Made by a program: the position numbers and the translations under genes | From: Acorus gramineus | Taxonomy: Eukaryota; Streptophyta; Magnoliopsida; Acorales; Acoraceae | Length of the DNA stretch: 64,000 nt | NCBI GenBank assembly: GCA_030737835.1 | Contig: CM060847.1 | Coordinates: forward strand, 20,309,727-20,373,726 | Direction of reading: 5' to 3' | The notes under the pieces: generated by a model | The model's input: the letters and a program-made list of their open reading frames with translations, nothing else | Database searches by the model: none | Told to the model about the DNA's origin: nothing | In this document: in pieces, positions 48,823 through 59,143 of the stretch | How positions within the stretch are numbered: the first letter of the stretch is position 1 | Layout: each line of letters starts with the position of its first letter

Positions 48823-51018
48823 CCAAAAATCCTCGTAAGAAGGGAAGAGAGAGTGGGACAGCCAAACAAAGATGAGTTGGTGGGAGATGAGCTTTCTTTC
48901 ATGTTAGAAATGGGGTTGCATATAACATTATTTTTCCAAATACCTCATTTACTCACTGTAACAACGTACATGGATAATATTAAATCTAGTCCATTTTTCA
49001 GATTCGGTCTACAAGTATTTTGAATTTTTTAAAGACAATATACGTCATTGTCATTTAATGAGGTGCGTTTTTTTAATAAAAAAAAAGCATTTATATTAAT
49101 AAATTGCATTGATGTATTCATAGAAAATATAAAAAAAAATTATTGAAGCATATACTTTGTTAAGGTGAATATATACTCTGATAATTTTTTATTGACACAT
49201 ATGGGACTAAAAATGGGGCTGTAACCCTGTAATAAAACTGTGTATAACAGCACTCTATAAATGATATGGCTCCAATGTACATATATCTCGTTAGAAATTT
49301 TTCACGTTTTCTATAAATGATATCATTCAATTTATTAGAATACATGTTTGATTTCTTATACAAATATATATCTTATTTTTCTCATTAAATGATGTATATG
49401 ATTTAAAAAAAGAAGAAGAAAATGTGCGTTTTGAATTGTAAAATGGATATAATCTTTCATTTTCCCCTCGAGTGCTACTACTCTCGATCCGTTTTGCTTT
49501 TAGCATCCACGTCAGTTATAAGATGTAGAATATAAAATCGTCAAACACATTACAATGAATATATGCGTTCAATTAATAGGAGTATGCATTTCATCATTTA
49601 TATTAAACTGTATATATAATTTATATGCAATTATGTAATTAAAAAAAAGTCAAAATTTGTGTAAAATGTTGTTGCAAACGAGGATGGAAATAACATATTC
49701 TATGCATCTTTAGGAAGTAATCAAATTTATTATAAGGGTTGATACCATCAGTTTTGCATACTCATTTGCAATCGTCCACTAACATAATGTATAAAATCAT
49801 ATAACGTTATATGTATATAAATAATGTATTATAATAGCTTAATATATATTTTAAAATATCAAAACATGTGTCATATGCAAATCAAGCTTAGCATAAACAT
49901 TTTTTTTATTGCAATACTAGTTGTATCATCATCATATGGGTGTTCATCACACACTACCATTGCATTTTATCTTAGGTGCTAAAATAATCATCACGTCACT
50001 AACATAGTATATATAATATCTAATGCACCATTTATATTTGATAATGATGATGATACATATGTCCCTTACAAATATAAAAATGCATAAATTCAATTTATAT
50101 GAGCATATGTACTTCAATGTGAATGTTTTCTTTTCATTTTTTAGTTTCTCATGTGCAGCAGAGATCCCCAATACCTTCTTCAATTGAATTTAAAAAAGCA
50201 ACTATTGAAGTAACATAATTGTTTTTTTTTTAAGTAAATGTAGAAATTGCTACTGGGATTTTATTTCTGCATTCATAGTACAAATTTAAAGTAGATGAGA
50301 GAAATAGAAAAAAAATACAATACAATAGCTAACATCCCTCAGAAGTACACACACATCTCCTTGCTCTCGCAATACGACAGCCCCAGCCTTAAAGACAAGA
50401 CCAAAAAAGCTTCCATTACATGTTTTCCAGATATATTCTGATGCCCTTAAAAATTGTCTCGTTCTGAGTCCTCCAAATCGCACCACATGCCAGCGGGGAT
50501 GATGGACTGTTCTATCTTTGCCACTTAACTCTTGTCATTGAGGCAACATAATTATTTAATATTTTCCGACTAAATCCTATGAAGCATGTATACTGATATT
50601 GACTCCATGAGTAAATTATAAAACAAATTAAATTAAACAGAGATCCTTCAATTTAGGTGAATAATATTTTTAGGTCTCAATATACCTATATTTTGATCGT
50701 GTGATAACATGTCAGAATTGAGAGAATGTTACGTTGATTTTTATACATAAAAACCGAAGTTAACAAGAATCCGAACAAAGTTATAAAGATGGATAGACAG
50801 AAAATAGAAAAAAAATGAAGTCAACCTTGGTGTACTCAGATTTTCATATTGACACTAGGTATGTGCCCTGAGGTAGAAGAGAATTCTAGAGTCAGCACTT
50901 TCAAGCTGTGATCCTCATTCCCGCGATGCATTAGCTTCATTCTCTTATGAAACTATGCGTCGCCATTCATAAACTTTTCATGTAGAAACGCTGACCCTGG
51001 AAAATAACCGCATTCTAA
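48823..51018. other. Unit 2 intergenic DNA
   Basis: Resumes similarity to unit 1 19290-20440 after the MULE-like insertion (agaagggaa-gag, then AT-rich repeat). No gene seen apart from the retroposon at 50221. Confidence 0.5.
50221..50536 (-). mobile_element. Retroposed insert (minus orientation) in unit 2
   Basis: Starts with a T10 run (A tail on the minus strand) and is flanked by attgaagtaacataatt (50204-50220) and attgaggcaacataatt (50537-50553), 15 of 17 identical. The matching unit 1 site near 24960 lacks it. Sequence such as catctccttgctctcgcaat recurs in a relative at about 52486-52800. Confidence 0.7.
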
Positions 51019-52327
51019 GTCTGTCAATCGAACGGATACAGATCAAATATGTTAATATTCATATCTTAATTTTCATATTCGAATACGGATATTAATTTTT
51101 AGATTCAGATCCCTTCGGATACGGATCGGATACAGATATTTTTCAGATAATTGACATGTTTGAATATTAACATTAATTTGGATAATCAAGTAATATTTTA
51201 GAGAGATATCAAAAATTAAAATTGAGATTTTAAGGCGTGTTCTCTCTTTCATATATCATACATTCAAAATTTAATAATATTATAATAATGAGAAAAATCG
51301 ATTTAGCTCCTTGAAAACTTATGAAAATTAGAAAAAGTCCTATAAAATTGGTAAATTCCCTTAGGTCCCAATCTTATTAGATAATATTTATTTTAGTCCA
51401 TATAACTAATCAGATGTGTGGTTAACCCTAACCATGCATGGTAAATTACTGTTACACTATTTTAAAATTTATTTTCTTTATTGAAAAAAATCGATATAAC
51501 TCCTTGAAAACTTATGAAAATAAAAAAAGTCCCCGTGAAATTTAAAAATTGTCTAAAAAAATCCATGTGATTATCTAAAAATATATAATGATTTATTTAA
51601 ATTTTATTAAACAAATTATAGTTTTATAATCAACTTGTTATGCTTTTTATTGCTACTAATTTTGAGTTAAGAATGTATTATAGAATTTTGATTGGGTTTT
51701 TAAATTTTCTCTACTGATTTTGTAATGGTGTTGATGAAGCTGAATTTTTTTTTTTCAGTCTCTATAATGAGATTAAGGAGGTGAAAATGTTGAAAAATGA
51801 CTCAATTTTATAGATCAAAAGAGATTTGATCGATATTTTTTTTTACAGATGAGGATGACATTTCAGGAGATGGGGATGTTGAAAAATGACGGGGGTATTT
51901 TGTCTTACAAAATAACTAAATCTGATTTAATAAAGTTTGTAGGGACTGAATCTAATTTTAGTAAATTTCTGAAGACTTATTTCAATATACTCTTGATCAG
52001 GAGACTAAATTCGTTAACCGTATATACTTTATGGGGACCTAAGATGATTTTCTGACTTTAGAGAGACTTTTTGTGATTTCAAGAAGATTTCAAGGAGTTA
52101 AGAAGATTTTTCCCTATAATATATTATCATTATGATTAATCATATAAGATAACAATATGGACAATATATATATTTTTATAATATATGTTGAATACGGATA
52201 TTTTTCAGATCGGATAGACTGATATCCATATCCGCGCTCCAGATCTTCAAATATCGGATATTTCTGATTTTTTTTATATGGATTCAGATCGGATTCGAAT
52301 TTTTTTCGGATAATTGACAGACTTACA
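51019..52327. mobile_element. TIR element with GGATACGGATC-rich ends, split by a nested element
   Basis: Flanks GCATTCTAA (51010-51018) and GCATTCTGA (52328-52336) differ by one base. Inner ends are GTCTGTCAAT and ATTGACAGAC. Both ends carry repeated CGGATACGGAT / ATATTTTTCAGAT motifs. The middle is occupied by a second inverted-repeat element at 51290-52114. No coding domain. It lies in unit 2 only. Confidence 0.65.
51290..52114. mobile_element. Nested inverted-repeat element (CTCCTTGAAAACTTATG family)
   Basis: Left end GAGAAAAATCGATTTAGCTC...CCCTTAGGTCCCAAT mirrors the right end (reverse complement GGGAAAAATCTTCTTAACTC...TCTTAGGTCCCCAT) over about 85 bases. Flanks TATAATAAT and TATAATATA agree at 7 of 9. 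A second copy of the left end lies inside at 51481-51545. A related end occurs at 26865-26945. Confidence 0.6.
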
Positions 52328-52485
52328 GCATTCTGAGTAAGCCAAATTACCAAAATTCTGCCAATGTACAATACCTGCAAGAGGTCCAACATAGCTTCAG
52401 CATGCAAATTAGTTAAGATATTTTATGATTGGGAGTTTTTCTTTTTTTCTTTTTAATTTGAAAACAAGTTATGGCTAAAATATTA

Positions 52486-52800
52486 TGTATTTTTTTTGAA
52501 GAAAATGTAGATGTTTGCTATCCGATTTCATTTCTAAATTCGAATTACAAATTCTGAATGGGGGGAGAAAAGAGTGAAAAAAGGTAATAAAGAAACACAC
52601 AAGGAAGAGAATGAACTCGCGTCTTCGGTTAGAAGAGGTATCTAACCGACCAAGCAAGGCCATCGCCTATCCTGTCACCCCGTGAAGCGCATAACCCCTT
52701 CTCGAAATTGTACATCTCCCGCTCTCGCAATATGTCAACCCCAATCCGACATACACCCTCGAAACATGTCCCGCATGTTTTCTTGATATACTCCTGTTAA
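52486..52800 (-). mobile_element. Relative of the retroposon at 50221
   Basis: It begins with a T run and gaagaaaatgtagatgtttgc, and shares acatctcc-gctctcgcaata, gacatacaccctcgaaacat and catgttttcttgatatactc words with 50221-50536. Non-coding as read. Confidence 0.5.
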
Positions 52801-53095
52801 AATATTATATTATATTGAAAAAAATTGGTTAAGATTTGTTTTAGGATTTTATATTGAAGGTGATTAGAGATCTATTCTTAACAAAATTTATGTTTATAAA
52901 TAGGACCCCTTTATTAACAAAAAATGCATCAAATATTAGTATTTTATTTTATTAGTCTAAAAGAGGCTCTTCAGACCCTTTTGACTTTTATCGTTAAACC
53001 TTATTTCCTGGAGGACCCTGAATTAATTCCCTCCTCCCCCCCCCCCCCCCACAAAAAAAAAAAAAAAAGAAAAAAGAAAAAGCACAAGCCCTAGC

Positions 53096-54411
53096 TAGGG
53101 CTGCAACCTCAGCGGGTAGGGTTTGGGTTGATTCCAACCCAAATCCAACCCGAAGTTCAAAACATTTAACCTTAACCTGACCCAACCCGATTTACAACCT
53201 GATGACTCTAACACGAACCCAACCCGTGATAAATACAATCAACCTGAACCCATCCCCAAGAACCCCAATTTGGTTAAAAAAATATATAAATTCATGTTTC
53301 TAGTAAATAAAATCAAATGCTCATTTCACATCTAGTGATCCCCCAATCATGTTAGGATTTGAGTGGGAGATATTTTAAGTTTGTTTAAAAGTAAATGGTG
53401 GAGATTTAAAAATGAAAATCAATGGTTCAGATTGTATATCATGTTAAGTAGTAAGTTCGGATTCAGGTTGGGTAGGGTTGTCTATCAGGGGCGGATATAT
53501 TAGTTGGCTGGGCCGGGCCAGCTTTAAATTTTTTTTTATTATATATATGTTGTATTTTATAATAAATATGATTTTATTTTATTCGTAAAAACCTTAAATC
53601 TAGTATATTAATCTGATTTAATGTAAAAAATAAAACATAAAATATAACTCACTTGTCATGTAGAATAGAATGAATTTAAATAGATTTACTAAGTTGGTAG
53701 GCCATAAATTTTAGTCACGACCTTAAATAATTTATAATTGATGATATGTTGTTTTGCTGTAAACAAATAATAATAAAAAAAAACTAAATCTCATTTTAAT
53801 TAATAAATCAACTCTCTTTAATAAATCAAATCTCAACACACTTTATCCCAACAATTTATATCTTTAAATATATAGATAAATTCTAACAATTTCAAATATT
53901 ATCATAAATTATAAAAGAGAATTTATTGAAAATAATGATGCAAACATCATTTATACTCAACGAATTCAAATAACATTTCATTATAAAAGATTTAAGGGGA
54001 TGTGCATGTTGAGTCTAGTTGTATAGTTGAGAGTTGGGACTGTTGGTCTCTATACAAAATAAAATAAAATAAATTCAAATAATATTTTATTATATTTTTT
54101 GTATATATCATTGTCATTTTGATTTTGCATTGAATGAATTTTTCATATATTTTAAATATTAGTTTATTTAGTTTAATAAAAAGTTAAAAACACTTATTTT
54201 TTGAAATATAAGAATAAAACTTAGCCCATCCCAGAATAATGTCCTGGATCCGCCCCTGTTGTCTGTGACACCAATTCGAATCCAACCCTCACTTTCAATC
54301 AACTCGAACTCATTAACACGAATCCAAACCCAATTTTTACAAACCAACTCACATACAAATTGGGTTCAACCCATCGAGCTTGGGTCGTACCAGACCAAAG
54401 TTACAACCCTA
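53096..54411. mobile_element. Outer TIR element with CCAACCCGA-rich ends
   Basis: Left end TAGGGCTGCAACCTCAGCGG and right end, reverse complemented, TAGGGTTGTAACTTTGGTC are inverted. Possible 9-base flanks ACAAGCCCT (53084) and ACAAGCTTT (54412) agree at 7 positions. Subterminal CCAACCCGAA words resemble the MULE-like element at 46987. It hosts a hAT-like insertion at 53486-54258. Confidence 0.55.
53486..54258. mobile_element. hAT-like non-autonomous element with perfect 11-base TIR
   Basis: Ends CAGGGGCGGAT and ATCCGCCCCTG are perfect inverted repeats. Flanks TTGTCTAT (53478-53485) and TTGTCTGT (54259-54266) are an 8-base duplication with one mismatch. The 773-base interior is AT-rich without transposase. 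Confidence 0.8.
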
Positions 54412-55865
54412 ACAAGCTTTGTAGATATAATATTCCCTCCCGTCAGGATATTTTGTTTGCCCGCCACAACCATTAATCCGCCATAACAAAATACTTTTAA
54501 TAATTTGTTTGGTTTGCCTAAAATGGTTATATTAATTGAAATCAATCTATTCCAAATTTCATCATAGACTGTTCATTGAACACCATCTAGGAAAATCCAT
54601 GAACCACATAAAAACAGGGAACAATAATAGAAAAAATTTGCAGATTGTACATGCTGATTTTCGAGGGGTATGTATCATACAACAAAACATGTAATTTCAT
54701 CAAAAAAATAAAAATAAAACATATATTACAAGCAACTGTGTGTGTATACTTCTTTACACAAAAAACAATACAATTATGTATTTCATGAAGTAAAATATTA
54801 CATGCAGTCTTTTTTCAGCCTCAATTTCAGTCCACACATATTTTTATTTTTCTAAAAACAGTTCTTCTAACAAATAAATGATTTAAAAAAAAAAGAATTA
54901 CATAGATCTATTAATAAAAAAAATGTGAAAATTTTATAAGATGTATATATAACTGAAATTTGGCTGAAAAGGGTACTATGTTTCACTAGGGGTACTTAAT
55001 AAAGAGTACTATTACACACAATTGTTTTTCAAATCCCAATCATAGTTCCATATAGTTCGTTAATATCACACACTCACATTAACAAAGTATATATATATTT
55101 TTAATAAATGAATCCATATTAATTGAAATACATACTTTATTTTCTATAAAAAAAAATTTTTCATTAGATGAGATATGCTATTAAAAAAAATTAAAACATA
55201 TAGACTGAAACTGAGAGGGAAAGAGATAATGCACAAAACATTAATATTTTAATAAAATTTCATGTTCACCAATGAAGAACACCTAATGGGATCGGGTTAC
55301 GTCCAACAGGCGTTCGACAATTTGATTGTTCAACGCGATTGTGACTGTCCGATTTTATCACTTGAAGATATAAAATTTAATTGAATCATAAAAAAGAAAA
55401 TGTTAGAATTTAATTGATCTTAATTTTAATTTTAAAATATGATAGAATATCTCAGTCATAATGAGTTAATAAAATCATGCGGTCATGACTGTGCTGAACC
55501 ATCAAATTGTTCAACATGTGTTGGACCTAATCGGGTGTCCCACACTTAATAGGGGGTCGAGTTAGATCCGTTAGACAATTTGATTGTCTGGGTTCCTGAC
55601 CGTCCAATCTTTTTATTTTGAGATACACAAATTAATTGAATCCTAAACTTTTGAAATCTTATAAAATATCTTAATCACAACAAAATAAGAAGATGATTCA
55701 AAAACGTGTTGGACAAGGGCCTAACCAGATCCCCACAGGGTTTATATGTGGCAATCCAGTAATTAAAACAAATCACGAGCCCTTTTGGCATAACAATCCC
55801 TCCTCCTCCCTCCCAATCCGGGTAGTTTGTGTAACCGCCCCACCCCTTTTAATCCGCCATTTACA
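54412..55865. other. Unit 2 intergenic DNA before the bHLH gene
   Basis: 54460-54600 matches unit 1 25520-25655. The remainder is AT-rich, with the inverted repeat at 55286. No gene seen. Confidence 0.5.
55286..55543. repeat. MITE-like inverted repeat upstream of the bHLH gene
   Basis: Left arm CCTAATGGGATCGGG...GTTCGACAATTTGATTGTTC is mirrored by the right arm (reverse complement CCCGATTAGGTCCAACACAT, then GTTGAACAATTTGATGGTTC) over about 75 bases. A diverged second copy (tccgttagacaatttgattg) runs at 55556-55740. Confidence 0.6.
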
Positions 55866-55886
55866 TCTCTCTCTCTCTCTCACACA

Positions 55887-55917
<31 letters not shown>

Positions 55918-56129
55918 AGGAATCTAGACCTACTATTCCTAGACAATCGTCCCTGTCTCTCATTGAAAGTATCTCCCCCTTTGTGAGTAAACCTGTCTTT
56001 TCTGTTATAATATCCTGTCCTTCTTTAACTACTACTCACTCTCTATATATTCTAACTATAACTTTTCACTACTCATTCAATCTTATTCTGATATGGGTCT
56101 TTCGTTTTCTTTGCAGGCTCTCTCTAATA
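55866..56129 (+). promoter_or_regulatory. bHLH 5' leader: CT microsatellite and probable leader intron
   Basis: A CT-rich tract (55866-55918) lies about 210 bases before the bHLH start codon, as in many plant 5' leaders. A strong donor-like site GTGAGTAA at 55983 and a pyrimidine-rich acceptor ttctttgcag ending at 56116 suggest a leader intron of about 134 bases, leaving only 13 leader bases before ATG. No clear TATA box was assigned. Confidence 0.45.
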
Positions 56130-57263
56130 ATGGCCGCTATCAGCTTCTGCACCAACTGGGAAGAACTCCAACCTCTCAACAACCCACCATTCATCGAAGA
56201 AGAAGACCCATTCATGGATTCCTTCGACCCCATCATCGCTTCCATGATCACCGACCCCCTCTTCTCCATCACCTCCGACGACCTCCTCCTCTTCTCTGAC
56301 GAGCCCGACACAAAGCGCCCGAGGTGCGTCGACTTCTGCAGCAACGGCGACTACTACGCCTTAAATTACGACGACCCGTTCCCGCCGCCGCCGCCGGAGA
56401 TCTACTCGGAGTACTTGTATGCGCCGGCGGCAATGGAGATGGTGGGTATGTCTCCTTTGCCTCCGGCGCAGCCGCCGGCGGAGGGGACGAAGAAGAGCTG
56501 CCTTTCGGCGCAGAGCGTGGCGGCGAGGGAGAGGAGGAGGAGGATAAGCGAGAAGACGCAGGAGCTCGGGAAGCTTGTCCCCGGCGGGCACAAAATGAAC
56601 ACGGCGGAGATGTTCACCGCCGCCGGGAAGTACATCCGGTTTTTGCAGGCCCAAATCGGCGTTCTCGACCTCCTTGGATCCATGCAGGTAGAGCTACGTT
56701 ATAATCAGTCTTTTTTTACAGTAGTCTCAAATTATTTTTTTTCACATTCTAACTAATATAATTCATATATGTTTTTAAAAATAATACAAAACATGTGCCT
56801 TCTCATCAGCTAATCATACAATAGACTTTGATTTTCTTTCTATATCACAATAACTAAAAAAAATAAAAAATTATATGTTAATCATAGTATTATTTCAATT
56901 ATTTTAAGTGGGTTTGTTCAATGAATATGTCTAGTAATAAGTTTTAAGGTTTAGTTAGAATCATCTATTATGGTTTCTCAATGGATTAAATTACATTGTA
57001 TTAGTGGCTTAATATGTGACCAAAATTGTATATGATTGATGATTTTCGCATGGGTTGTGTATATGTAGGAGAGCAAGGGATCCATGAAAGATATAGACGA
57101 GCAGATGTCAGCATTGCTCGCATCGCTGGCCGTCCAAGAGAAGCTGTCCGAGGAGGAGAAGTGCGTCGTTCCGAGACCGCTCATCGACGCCTTGGCCAAC
57201 GACAGGTTTCCGGCGTCAGTCTCGAGAGAGCTCAACCGGTTCACGGAGACCGTCCAAGGTTGA
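56130..57263 (+). CDS. bHLH52/53-like transcription factor, two exons
   Basis: Nuclear DNA-binding regulator of the plant bHLH family. Exon 1 is 56130-56687 and exon 2 is 57069-57263; the GT-AG intron is in phase 0. The protein has 250 residues. An acidic N-terminus (residues 20-60) is followed by a proline run (84-89), then the basic helix-loop-helix at about 126-182: SAQSVAARERRRRISEK, loop with PGGHKMNT, helix 2 MFTAAGKYIRFLQAQIGVL. The basic region has Gln128 and Ala132 where E-box binders usually carry His and Glu, so E-box binding is doubtful (inference). The C-terminal half ends FPASVSRELNRFTETVQG, typical of this subgroup. Start ATG 56130 is the first in-frame Met; the frame upstream is open without helping the family match. 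Its 5' coding end matches the junction fragment at 28148. Confidence 0.9.
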
Positions 57264-59143
57264 TGACTAGGGTTGCCAATGCAGTAGTGGATATGTTTGT
57301 AGATGTTTAGTTTGTAAGGACCATTTTTTTTTGTTAGTGTATCTAATCTTTATTTCTTGTAAATCATCTCAATTTTTTCAAGAAATGGATGAGTTGTTTT
57401 TTGTTTGAGCTCAGTCACGAATGCAAGTTTCGTATATCTCATTAGCCTCACCTAAAAATGATTTTATTTATTTAGTTCAAAATAACACATATTTGTGCAT
57501 TGTCCCTTGAATTTTGGATAAAATGCATTTTGACCCCCTCAAATTTGTAAAACCTACAAAGACATCTTTTTTATTTTAAAAATATGCACTTAAAACCCTT
57601 ACTAATAAATCACATGGTAACAAGAAAAAAATAATATGTATTGATGGTTTAATTTATATTAATTAAGATATAGATTTATTTTAATTAAGATATGAGGATG
57701 GTTAGTTTAAAATGTAAAAATGATTTTAATTATTACAAATGTATGAACGATAAATATAAAATATTATTTTAACTGATAAAATGGTATTTCATGTTATTGA
57801 TTTTTCTATTTTAATAAAAAGCATACAATAGCTAGGTGTGTAATTAAGTGCACATTTCTAAAATACACGGGTGTTCTTAAAAGTTTCATTAACTTGAGTG
57901 GTGCAGATGCATTTTCCTTTTTGTTTTTTTTCACTTATGAAGACATTGCGCAGCGACAACGTAAGTTTGGACAAATACAAATTATTTTTGCCGTACGATG
58001 ATTGATTGTTCAACGGTCAGGATTAATTGAGAGTATGTAGGGGTGTTGCTTATGATAAAGGGATTGGGACGGTTAAGCGGCTATTTAGTAGCCCACCAGC
58101 GTTTTTTTTTTGTTTTTTTTTTTTCGCGGGAACGGTTGGACCGTTTTTTTTATTTAATTATCGGTTTTTATCACACTAATAAAATCATCATTATCTGTCA
58201 ATTAAGGAATCAGTTAATAATGCTGGGACCCACGTGGCTTAAATTTTTGATGACCGAATCTAGGGTTTGATGATTGCATCCAACGGTTGTGGATTTTCAT
58301 GGTGAAAATTTGTGGATCTGCCAATCCAGTATTTGTGGGATTTGTTTTGTAAATACGGCTTATGTTGTTGAATGGAATGTTTGTTATTCATCAAATGTTA
58401 CCAATTCAGGTGTTGTTTGGAAACCAAATGAGTTTCTCAAAGTTATTTAGAAATGAAAAATTTTCACTCCTATTTTACTATACATGTTATATTTTCTTTT
58501 AAAATCATATAACTCATTTTATAATATATGTAATTTTATAAAATAATAAAATATATATTCTAATAAATTGAATTATATAATTTATAGAAAATATGACAGC
58601 GTGCATATATTTTTATACAGTGATTGGATGGGGTTAATGATGTATATAAAATTACATTTTAAATTATAAAAAAAAACGGAATGTAACATACCTCTTTTAA
58701 AATTAGATTCCAATTCCCATAAACATGTATTTGTTAGATTTTCTTTTCTGAATTTTTTTTTTTTTTATAGTTTGTATGCGATTGAAAAATGTTTTTTTTT
58801 TTTTTTTTTTAAGTTAGAACCATCTGATAAGTTTGGGGATAAGCACAATCATATCCAACTCAATTGTGCTCCAAAAGCTATCTAATCTATCTAAACCAAT
58901 AAATTAAACATCCTTCCAAAACTAAAACTTATCAGTACCGACATAAATTGTATTGTCCAACCACATAACAGTTATTTGTGACCATCAGGGACTTGTTACA
59001 TACTTACATAGAATCACAAGGGGCTTTTTTGGACATAAAATATGAAAGATTGTGGACCTTTTGGAGATTTTCCCAAATTCATATTTTCCCTCTTCAAAAC
59101 AAGTTTACCTGCCCATCACCCCTGAATGTGATTTTCAGTTTCA
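57264..59143. other. Intergenic between bHLH and receptor-like gene
   Basis: AT-rich with T/A runs (58092, 58790) and a fragment like ttttgaccccctcaaatttg (57533) that has a relative at 60618 in the pseudokinase intron. A frame open from 58978 reads into the receptor gene but looks like leader. Confidence 0.5.

Larger units (their letters stand above)
5648..56313. repeat. Large direct tandem duplication, units 5648-28297 and 28298-56313
   Basis: Matched landmarks run in the same order: TWINKLE exon 13 (5648/28298), exon 12 (9120/31498), exon 9 (12518/36978), exon 5 (16364/43024), exon 1 donor (18901/46624), intergenic cacactaccattgcatttta (20167/49948), gcctaaaatggttatatta (25564/54516), bHLH codon 61 (28292/56313). 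Differences are small indels plus unit-specific transposons. Confidence 0.9.

Noticed and set aside
56324..56704. Long open frames on both strands over bHLH exon 1
   Set aside because: Shadows of the GC-rich bHLH coding exon; the family match is only in the 56130 frame.
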